Made by a program: the position numbers and the translations under genes
Shown here: piece after piece, positions 55,601-61,900 of the stretch
Position numbering within the stretch: the stretch's first letter is position 1
Layout of the letters: every line of letters starts with the position of its first letter
Assembly (NCBI RefSeq): GCF_000224145.3
Contig: NC_020179.2
Location: 4,373,417-4,437,416, forward strand
DNA: 64,000 bases
From: Ciona intestinalis
Lineage: Eukaryota; Chordata; Ascidiacea; Phlebobranchia; Cionidae
Reading direction: 5' to 3'
The notes under the pieces: generated by a model
What the model saw: the letters and a program-made list of their open reading frames with translations, nothing else
Databases searched by the model: none
Told to the model about the DNA's origin: nothing

Positions 55601-56698
55601 GGCAAAAAATATTTATTTTTGGAAGGAAATTTATTTTACTGTGACTTTTATTTTATTGTGATTTGAGGCAACACATTTTTGTGAATATTTAGTAAAATCT
55701 GGGGTGACATTGTTAAAATACAGTTACACTCATAGTTGTCAAACATAGGGAACCTCATTGATTAATGTGGTGAATGCAATATACTTTGGCTCTGCTTGTT
55801 TGTATAGACACAACAGATGAAAGCTGTTTTAGACTTAAAACTGGAGTAATAAAATATATGATGTCACTTGTCACTCCTGTTTCCTGTTTTTTATATGAGC
55901 ACCTTCTAACACAGTTGACATTTCTACACTATGTTATGTGCAAGGTATACTAACATATTTCTTTTACAAATTAGTCCTGCATTTGGATGCCAACATTTTA
56001 AAGCAGTTACTAATCTGAATCACAAATATAAACAAAAAGCAGATACACAGCTAGCTGTTTAAGCAAATACAAAACTGGGGCAAAACAAGTTTTATGATGA
56101 TTTTAACATATTAACCGAATAGTAGGAATAATAGCCCATGTATCCAATAGTGGCCAAGTATACCTCATGCTTAGCTAAATGCCACCTTTGTGTTTTGGAT
56201 GAGTAATTAACCGTTTGGGTAATCATAATCAACATAAATTTGTAGTAATAATTATAACACCTCACTCTACACTCCTCCACAAACAAGTGCTATCACTAAG
56301 CCTTGAACCTAAAACTTTTTAGTGACAATACTGGTAACAATTGGTAACAAAAGAAAGGTTTCAATAATTAACTCAACACCTAAACGTTTGTTTTTGCTAC
56401 TAATTCCAATATGTTTGTTACTTCAATTAATAAAACCTTCTTTATTTTATGAAAACAAGAATGAATAGTGAATACCATTTATTAATGTAAATGAATAGCA
56501 AATAAATGAATAAATAAATGAATGAATGAATAAATCATTTATTGCCAAGTGAACACAACTTTGGATGTTACATCATATTTGAACAGATAAATAACTTTAT
56601 CTCAACATTACATAAATAAAACTTACATTTTTCCGCAGTTTCCTCTCAGGAGGTGACTTCCTCAGCCACCCAGACAGCATAACCCCCCCATTGCTCAT
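31669..56698 (-). CDS. gab: GRB2-associated binder (GAB) family docking protein, about 1222 aa
   Basis: Nineteen minus-strand exons join with consistent phase: 56698-56627, 47287-47159, 44441-44279, 43635-43515, 42930-42746, 42455-42379, 41822-41736, 41378-41198, 40697-40597, 40054-39949, 39152-39063, 36933-36833, 36459-35656, 35324-35255, 34716-34315, 33759-33585, 33081-32580, 32218-32052 and 31804-31669. Residues 1-121 are a PH domain ([51 protein letters not shown]) very close to GAB1. A long disordered scaffold follows. It has DYLLL, PPPRPPK (about 617), EPPPVKRDLKP (about 930; the PxxxRxxKP GRB2-SH3 site), five YD(V/T)P Crk-type sites at about 797-870, YxxM p85-type sites (YEPM, YTCM), and two C-terminal SHP2-type sites, ITYVEL (Y1151) and VEYFKL (Y1188). 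GAB proteins link receptor tyrosine kinases to Ras, PI3K and SHP2 at the membrane. Human GAB1 has 694 aa, so this scaffold is much longer. Small middle exons could be alternative. Confidence 0.93.
31870..31965 (+). repeat. ~95-bp CCATGGGACCT repeat, one diverged unit
   Basis: ATTCTATATAGGCAAGATCT, then GGAATCTGAGATTTAGACCA and AGAGTTGGCTCAATACC. In the last GAB intron. Confidence 0.6.
31965..32040 (+). mobile_element. composite SINE tail fragment
   Basis: CCTGAAACAGAACATCGATG, TTATAACAACTATTGTTGCC and CACAAGGATAAACAAG, abutting GAB exon 18 (left edge 32052). Confidence 0.6.
32385..32560 (-). repeat. ~95-bp CCATGGGACCT repeat, short array
   Basis: GAACCTCACCCATATAGAAT, GTGCATATACAATGTTGGGG and TAATGGGCCAATTCTGGTCT, then an inverted unit (GACATTTAAACCAGAGTTGG). 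The array stops about 20 bases before the donor of GAB exon 17. Confidence 0.7.
33255..33370 (-). repeat. ~95-bp CCATGGGACCT repeat, one unit
   Basis: AATGTGCATATACAATGTTG, CCAACTCTGACCTAAATCCC and TCACTGTAGGACCTCACCCA in a GAB intron. Confidence 0.75.
33795..33940 (-). repeat. ~130-bp repeat, one unit
   Basis: AGTTGTCAAACATAGGGAAC, CTCATTGATTAATGTGGTGA, GGCTCTGCTTGTTTGTATAG and ACACCTAACAGCAGGGTAAG, minus orientation, in the intron upstream of GAB exon 16. Confidence 0.8.
34150..34285 (+). mobile_element. composite SINE tail
   Basis: AAAAATAATCACTCACTAAG, GTAAGCTGGCATGAGGTGTA, TGAGGATAAAATAAGTTACA and CATTCATTG. It ends about 30 bases from GAB exon 15. Confidence 0.65.
34741..35115 (+). 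mobile_element. composite SINE with tRNA-like head, split by a MITE remnant
   Basis: The head has a pol III A box (TGGCTTAGTAGTTAGG, near 34749) and B box (GGTTCGATGCTC, near 34812). Then come the core GTGTCCTTGGGCAAGACACT and CCCAGTGGTCACTAATGGGT, and the body from about 34976 (GGGTTGTTCAAACTGTCACG, GCAGGCATGAGGTGTATGAA, GTAAGGATAAGTTAT). About 80 foreign bases interrupt it, beginning with a MITE end (AAAGGTGTCCCATCTTTCCC, CACCATACTCG). This and the copy at 63.2 kb define the full SINE. Confidence 0.8.
36630..36795 (+). repeat. ~95-bp CCATGGGACCT repeat, about two diverged units
   Basis: ACACGCCATGGGGCCTGAGA, GCACATTACCCCAACATTGT, then TAGGATCCGGGATATAACTA. In a GAB intron next to exon 12. 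Confidence 0.65.
36985..37168 (-). mobile_element. MITE copy in a GAB intron
   Basis: GGATGGGGGAAGATGAGACA opens it, TTTGGTAGTAAACAAAGAAA is inside, and GTGTCCCATATTACCCCATA closes it. Confidence 0.7.
37339..37538 (+). mobile_element. MITE copy, both ends present
   Basis: AGTAAAGTGGGGTAAGATGG opens it, ATCCTGATCGTGTTTTAAAC is inside, and CATCTTCCCCCACCCTACTA closes it. Confidence 0.8.
38870..39000. repeat. degenerate TTTACAC/TTGTTTTTAC pyrimidine-rich repeat
   Basis: Repeated blocks of TTACACACCCT, TTTTGTTTTTACCC and TTTACACTTGTTT with an ending C9 run. Intron of GAB about 65 bases from exon 11; could serve as a long pyrimidine-rich tract only on the plus strand, so no splicing role for this minus-strand gene is claimed. 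Confidence 0.5.
40095..40345 (-). repeat. ~95-bp CCATGGGACCT repeat, 2.6 units
   Basis: Head-to-tail units with CCCAGG(A/T)CCCATGGC, CCTCACTGTAG(A/G)ACCTCACC and ATACAATGTTGGGGTAATGG, minus orientation, between GAB exons 9 and 10. Confidence 0.85.
42095..42305. repeat. ~110-bp direct duplication in a GAB intron
   Basis: TTTACAGGTGTTTATATAAG ... GACAGCTAGTTTTACAAAGT (from 42098) is followed by TTCACAGGTGTTTATATAAG ... AACAGCTAGTTTTACAAAGT (from 42208), both ending in a (C/A)AACAAAACAAT block. Looser copies of the CACAGGT motif extend upstream to about 41875. Confidence 0.7.
43015..43375 (-). repeat. ~130-bp repeat, three tandem units
   Basis: Three near-identical units with CATAGTTGTCAAACATA(T/G)GG, AACCTCATTGATTAATGTG, GGCTCTGCTTGTTTGTATAG and AGCAGGGTAAAATCTGGGGT. 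They start about 85 bases upstream of GAB exon 5 on the minus strand. Unit identity is very high, so the array is recent. Confidence 0.9.
43375..43485 (+). mobile_element. composite SINE tail
   Basis: ACATGGTGTATGAAACAGAA, CACCGGTGTTATAACGACTG and TCATTGCCCCACCACATAAC, directly after the 130-bp array and about 30 bases before GAB exon 4. Confidence 0.65.
44700..44800 (-). repeat. ~95-bp CCATGGGACCT repeat, partial unit
   Basis: GTTGGGGTAATAGGCTAACT, CTGGCCTAAACTCCAG and CACTGTGGGATCACACCCAT in GAB intron 2. Confidence 0.65.
45830..45975. repeat. short tandem repeat of TTATGAAACTAATCATTTT
   Basis: Variants of GCGAAACTAATTATTTTTAA, TTTATGAAACTAATCATTTT (twice) and AACTGCTGGCTTTAA recur, with another AACCGCTGGCTTTAA near 46090. 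Non-coding, in GAB intron 2. Confidence 0.6.
46272..46440 (-). mobile_element. MITE copy lacking its right end
   Basis: AGAGTGGGGGAGGATGGGAC opens it, ATTTGGTAGTAAACAAAGAA and AAACATAATCAGAATATTTG follow, and the copy breaks off after GTGTGCTAAAAGGTT. Confidence 0.7.
46700..46800 (+). repeat. ~95-bp CCATGGGACCT repeat, one diverged unit
   Basis: TATTCTATTCTGTATGGGTA, CCAGGGGACCTAGTATTTAG and GCCCACTACCCCAAGATTGT in GAB intron 2. Confidence 0.65.
47385..47670 (+). repeat. ~95-bp CCATGGGACCT repeat, about three units
   Basis: TATTCTATATGAGTCAGGTC, CATTACCCCAACATTGTATA, GAGGCACGCCATGGGACCTC and GAGGCATGCCATGGGACTTT, plus orientation, head to tail, in GAB intron 1. Confidence 0.85.
47690..47800 (-). 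mobile_element. SINE core fragment
   Basis: ACCCATTTAGTGACCACTGG, GTTGGAGCAATATTGCTAGG and CACACATAAACCACAATGGT; the head beyond is eroded (AACCTCAAACCCGGTA). Confidence 0.55.
48299..48463 (-). other. 54-codon open frame in a locally GC-richer island
   Basis: The frame starts ATG at 48463-48461 and stops TAA at 48301-48299. It includes GVPCCSNLLAEHHELHSQGD and QGTWHGIEHRSVHLCKVVSL. Base composition is clearly more balanced than the flanking AT-rich intron and the peptide looks protein-like (His, Cys and Leu rich). No splice context, promoter or second copy was seen. It may be a relic of an old coding insertion or a repeat fragment; I cannot name it. Confidence 0.3.
49055..49135 (-). repeat. 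dispersed block, inverted copy of 27.48 kb
   Basis: AAAAGTCATGTCTGCTTATC, CACTGCAATAGCTTCAGCAA and CTCGACTGTGGGTATGGGAG correspond to the inverse complement of the block at 27480-27572. Confidence 0.7.
51536..51730 (-). mobile_element. MITE copy interrupted by an assembly gap
   Basis: GTAGGGTGGGGGAAGATGGG opens it, TTTGGTAGTAAACAAGAACA precedes 50 N, and CCATCTTCCCCCACCCTACT closes it. Terminal identity to the consensus is very high. Confidence 0.85.
51609..51658. other. assembly gap (50 N)
   Basis: Undetermined bases inside a MITE copy. Confidence 1.
53205..53775 (-). repeat. 71-bp minisatellite, array C, inverted (GAB intron 1)
   Basis: About eight units with a 71-bp period in minus orientation: ATTCGACAGTGGGCATAAGG, TGTATGAATACACCATGTGT and GTATAAAAAGACACCTGTGT. 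The unit is homologous to arrays A, B and D but forms its own variant (GTATGGTGTATAAAAAGAC), and units inside are nearly identical, a sign of local homogenisation. Confidence 0.95.
55690..55812 (-). repeat. ~130-bp repeat, one unit
   Basis: AATCTGGGGTGACATTGTTA, CATAGTTGTCAAACATAGGG and GGCTCTGCTTGTTTGTATAG in GAB intron 1; it stops at GACACAACAG. Confidence 0.8.
56515..56540. repeat. (AATG/AATA)n microsatellite
   Basis: A short run of AATA and AATG units about 90 bases from GAB exon 1, likely an old SINE tail. Confidence 0.5.
56627..56698 (-). CDS. gab: GAB first coding exon (start of the PH domain)
   Basis: The frame reads [20 protein letters not shown] then LRKN, followed by the donor GTAAGT. 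Human GAB1 begins [20 protein letters not shown], so start and register are secure despite the 9.3-kb distance to the next exon. It is exactly 24 codons, phase 0, and joins [12 protein letters not shown] in exon 2. Confidence 0.93.
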
Positions 56699-56809
56699 AA
56701 TGCTAGTTATCCTCACAAATATCCAAACATTATAATTTTAAATAAATTTTATAATTGAACACTGATTTTTGGTTGGTTGCCCTGAAAATGCTTTCAAAAT
56801 TAGGTGAAT

Positions 56810-56965
56810 TAATGAATGCAACTTGTTTGTCCTCACAGACAAACGACAGTTGTTATAACATGGATGCTCTGTTTCATACACCTTGTGCACGGTTGCTAGT
56901 TGGAAGTTGCTACCAATATAGAGTTACCACTGTTACCACACATGCAACTTAAATATCCTTCACGT
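56810..56965 (-). mobile_element. composite SINE tail in the GAB upstream region
   Basis: AACGACAGTTGTTATAACAT, GCTCTGTTTCATACACCTTG and GTTACCACACATGCAACTTA, minus orientation, about 110-270 bases upstream of the GAB ATG. Confidence 0.6.
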
Positions 56966-58099
56966 AACATCAGAGTTATATAACTAGGCCTACAAACGTA
57001 TATAATGAAGCATACTTAACAATAATGCTTCAGCCAATCGCGATTAGGAAGACCTACGTTTTGTTTACACATATTCCGTTCCCCTTATACATATTTGCAT
57101 AACCTTACACGTACACTAGCATAGCTCTGTGTTAGCTGGCCTACCGAATCTATATGCAATGTAACGTCTTAATGTGGTTCTATATATATATGCTGCAATG
57201 CACTTCGCTACACCGAGGTTCTGCACCCAAAATTCGAAGTAACAGCTGATAAAACCCCCGGCAACTTTTTCTTTACGCACCAGTGCACATTTGGCAGTTA
57301 AGATTGAAAATGAGGTTTGGCATAAAACTTGTAAACAAAATTAACATTTCCCTAGGAACACTGCACAGTAAAACCTCGCCTACACAGTTACACACGGCTG
57401 TCTGCAACTGTCGTTAGCAAAACCAAAGTGCCAACTGACTGCAAAGCACTTCCTTATGACAAACACGCTAATGCTGTTTTACAAGTCATCGCAAATGACA
57501 TGAATACATTACACAGTAACAGTACATGCCAGTATATATGTAGGGCGCAAATAACATACCGCAGTAAACATATAGCAATGATCTATCACGAGTCGAGTAT
57601 TCCATGCCCCATTAAAGGCTGACGCATAAACCATTAGTATTATAGCTGTATAGCGCTATGGGAAACCCCATGGGATATACGTGCTACTCTTGTCGGCGAC
57701 TATTTTACTTCTAAGAAAGATTTGAACGCCGAACTTAGCACGGCGTTCATAACGGCCAATTAACGTTAAGTCTTTAATTGCTGCTTCGTGTTACGAGTGC
57801 ACATGATATTTTACCCAATGCAAAAAGCGCAAATGTGGTGTAAATAGATGTTTAAGTGACAAATGTACATCTTGGAACGTAATATAACAAATTAGTTTTT
57901 ACGTAGATATAAAACGATGTAGCAAAATATACAAATAATAACAAGTTACTAATTCTTGGTAAATAAAACAAAAACAATGTTTCATTTTTGCGGTTGTACT
58001 AAAAAATGTAAAAGAAAATTAAGTAAAGTTGTCGTTGGTAGCTTGTACTGGGCCATGTGATATAAAGTTTATGTAATTAGCCAACGGTTGGGTCACATG

Positions 58100-58460
58100 G
58101 ATGAACTTATTTATCCTCGCGTGACAGGGCAACGACAGTCGTTATAACACGGGCGTTCTGTTCCATACAACTTAAGCTCGCTTACAAGTTAGCACGTATT
58201 TAACTTATTTGTCCTCGCCTAGCGGGGCAAAGAAAGTCGTTATAACACGGGTGTTCTATTCCATACAACTTATGCTCGCTTACGAGCTACCACGCATGGG
58301 TCGACCGTTCAGACAATCCGTGGTTGGGGCAATTGTCGTTAAGCATCTTGCTGAAAGACACAGACGCACATGTGGTAGCAGTATTGAACACGATATCGTT
58401 CAATGCGAACTCCCCATGCGCTGTCCCATAGCAATGGCTGTGAATATGGTGAATCCCATT
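58100..58460 (-). mobile_element. composite SINE, nearly complete, with a duplicated tail
   Basis: Two body units in minus orientation (CTCGCGTGACAGGGCAACGA and GTCGTTATAACACGGGCGTT; then CCTCGCCTAGCGGGGCAAAG) are followed by the core (GGGGCAATTGTCGTTAAGCA, TCTTGCTGAAAGACACAG) and a head-like part (GGTAGCAGTATTGAACACGA). Confidence 0.7.
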
Positions 58461-58673
58461 TGAAGTGGTATATTGGAAACAAGACAATCCCAAACATATT
58501 TACATAGAATGTAAATGAGATCTGATTCCCGCAAAAGAAACAGAACACGTGTTATATGCAAATTAGTTAGCGGGAAATAACGACTGGCGTTGTGTCGCTA
58601 TGCCCTGTCGTTTCATTTTTCCCATTCTTTAATCTTCGCAGCCGTAATCATTTAGACAACAAAGTTGTTATTA

Positions 58674-58868
58674 CAGTAGAGTGGGGGAATATGGGACACA
58701 TTTTCATTTTGTTTGCTCGTCCCATTTGGTAGTAAACAAATAACATTCAAAGACTTATAAAACCGTATCCTCAAGACAACCATAGACCGTTGTTAATTGT
58801 TTAAAACCCGATCGGAATATTTTGATATTCTGTGCTAAAGGTGTCCCATCTTACCCCACCCTACTATA
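58674..58868 (-). mobile_element. MITE copy next to the Wntless-like 3' end
   Basis: AGAGTGGGGGAATATGGGAC opens it, CCCATTTGGTAGTAAACAAA is inside, and CCATCTTACCCCACCCTACT closes it, about 58 bases past the stop codon of the gene. Confidence 0.8.
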
Positions 58869-58925
58869 TTATTATAAAGTAGTTTTAGTTGTCTATATCT
58901 TCACGGAGCAATACTTGGGCTGTGG

Positions 58926-61900
58926 CTACTGTTCCTGTAGTGCTGTAACAAGAAACAATGTTTGTAAGATTTTATACACGACATACATGGTATGAGTTAT
59001 AACATGGATGTGTTCTCACCTTGATTTGGTATTTCACTTTTTCTTGGCGAGTACAAAATCATGATAACAAAAGCTTGTATGTTCCACAGGTAGAACGTGA
59101 TAGTGTATAAACCAGAGCAACTGGAACCCTGTGAAGCATTTAGAATAATCGTGAGATTACAGGCCAACTGGCGTGCTATGAAGTAAAACCGCTACCGTAT
59201 AGAATAGAAACCCTATTATTAAGTGTCTATAAACTGCCTCAGTGGAGTCTAGATGGTAGCACCCTGGGTGTTGGGGTAAAGGGGTAATATACCTACATGG
59301 CTCACTGAAGACCTTACCCTAATAGAATGGAATTTTTATTATTGGGTGTTTATAAACCGCTTCAATGAGAACTAGACGGTAGCACCCTGGGTGTTAGTGT
59401 GATAGACAAGCACGCCATCTCTATATGTCTCGCCGTAGGACCCAACGAATATTTCACAGAACCTATCAGCATGGGCGTAATACAATCTAATACTTCACCT
59501 TAACATCCATCTTGTATATCTCAGTAAGGATTGAGTAAATGACCGTTACAACATCCGTGATGATGAAATGAATGATCAGCAGTCGTAACCTCATGGTTAA
59601 GGGTAAAACCCCACAAACAGAAGTATCAGATGCGGAAATAAACGATGCTGCTTCGGCGAAGAGGTTTGCAAGCAAGTAGCCAAACATAACCACACCAAGG
59701 AAAGCTTCTACCAAATTGAGTGTGAGGTTTATATTAAATGGGTTGGCGAGTACAAGTCCTTGTATTGTGAGGTTTGCTACAGCTTGTAAAGATAAGAAGA
59801 CGCATATTGTTCCAATGTAGATACGGAGACGTAGTTGACGCTTTGGGTGATTGTTGACCTGTGTGTACGAGAGCTTAATAAAGTAATTTAACTTGTTTTA
59901 GCGTGACGAGGCAATGAGAGTCGTAACAACATAGATGTTTTGTTAATGCACTTCATGCTCACTGTCAAATTATAACATGAATGTCTTCTTATACACCAGA
60001 CACACATGATGTATTCATACACCTCATGCTCACTGTCAAGTTATAACATGGATGTCTTCTTATACACCAGACACACATGGTGTATTCATACACCTCATGC
60101 TCACTGTCGAGTTATAACATGGGTGTCTTCTTATACACCAGACACACATGGTGTATTCATACACCTCATGCTCACTGCCGAGTTATAACATGGGTGTCTT
60201 CTTATACACCAGACACACATGGTGTATTCATACACCTCATGCTCACTGTCGAGTTATAACATGGGTGTCTTCTTATACACCAGACACACATGGTGTATTC
60301 ATACACCTCATGCTCACTGTCGAGTTATAACATGGGTGTCTTCTTATACACCAGACACACATGGTGTATTCATACACCTCATGCTCACTGTCGAGTTATA
60401 ACATGGGTGTCTTCTTATACACCAGACACACATGGTGTATTCATACACCTCATGTTTACTATTAAGTTACATAAACCACCTTATGTTGATCCATAAACAC
60501 AACCCAGAAGATAAGAAGCGCAGCATAGTTGGCTTGTGTAAGAAGCCTAATGATAGCAAGTAGCCATCCAGCATCAAAGAACATTACGATAAGCTCGAAT
60601 GGGAAATCCACCAACGCTGTTGTAATGCCGAGTAATATGATGGACCTGGATGGTATAAATACGTTAAGACGGGGGGATTATTATTCGTCATGTTAAAGAC
60701 AAGGAAGGCAAGTCAACTTTTAGGCAACATTGTTTTTACCATGGAAATACTGCTAAAATTTCCAGGTAGAGTTGGATAACTCTGGTCTACGTCCGAGGTC
60801 CGCTGGTATGCCCATAAGGCCCCACCCAAAGTATACAAACTATGAACTTATCTATATAGAATAGAATGTGCATATACACTGTTGGGTTAATGGGTCCACT
60901 TTATGGACTAAATCCCAGGTCCCATGGTGTGCCTTGCTGTAGGACCTCACCCATATAGAATAGAATGTGCATATAAACTGTCAAACCAGATTACAATGCA
61001 TATAAATTAAGTACTGATGTAAAACACCTGTGTAACGCTGTTTTAGATGGCAGATGTGATATTACGTTGTGAAACCAGAATGTTGTGATCAACAATATCA
61101 GGGTGGGAACCAAACGTATTCCAATAAATGTTAAAGTGAATCTCTTTGTTTGGAAGATCGCCTGGAAATGTACAATAATTAGACTTATTGTAACTGTAAA
61201 AATTCAGTAGATCATGAAGTTGGACGATTCTCGTAAGCAAACAGCCGTCAGAACTAAGTATATATGAAAAACATAACCAATATTAATGAAGTCAAACCGG
61301 TTGTATTCTGTGAGATAGTAGGGTGGGGAAGACCGGACACTTTAACACAAAATATCCAAATATCCTGCTCGTGTTTTAACCAATTTACAACGGTCTATGG
61401 GAGTCGTGAGGATACGGTTTTTATAATTCTTTAAATGTTCTTTGTTTGCTACCTAATAAAACGAAAAAATAGAATGAAAATATGTCCCATCTTTCCCCAC
61501 CCTATCATATATTTCTTCATATAATACATTTAAGGCTCGTACTCCTCATTCTCACTGTAAAATTTTAACACCTTTGCATTAATCTTTAGTATCTTGGCCT
61601 TGGGTGAGAAATTCCTAGGGAAGGTTACCACCATCATGTATTGATGGTAAGTGACAGGTTCAAGGCGTAAGAGTTGGGTTGAATTGCACAAAGGCTGGTT
61701 TGAACATCCGTTGCTTTCTAGATACACTTCATTAGTAGATTGGTGAAGAAGTTTCCATGTGTTATCCTCTGGTGCTGTGTATAGCTTGGATGTCATCGTT
61801 GTCTTCAACCTATCCACTGTAGATAACACACAATGGTTTAAATCTTGTATTTATGGGATGTTGAAGCAATGTAAATGTGGATACGTGGGATGGTAATCCT

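Larger units (their letters stand above)
47288..56626 (-). other. 9.3-kb first intron of the GAB gene
   Basis: It separates the first PH-domain exon (56698-56627) from the second (47287-47159). It holds repeats (47.4-47.8, 51.5-51.7, 53.2-53.8 and 55.7 kb), a gap, a 54-codon minus open frame at 48299-48463, and several TGACGTCA sites between 51.0 and 52.2 kb. A long first intron rich in such sites is a plausible place for enhancers or an internal promoter. A 69-codon plus-strand frame at 51052-51261 has no homology I recognise. Confidence 0.8.
56699..58925. other. spacer between GAB start and Wntless-like 3' end
   Basis: It should hold the GAB promoter and 5'UTR on its left. It also contains SINE copies (56810-56965 and 58100-58460) and a MITE (58674-58868). 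The 57.0-58.0 kb part shows no repeat I recognise and no gene; the open frame at 57428-57622 lacks support. Confidence 0.5.
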
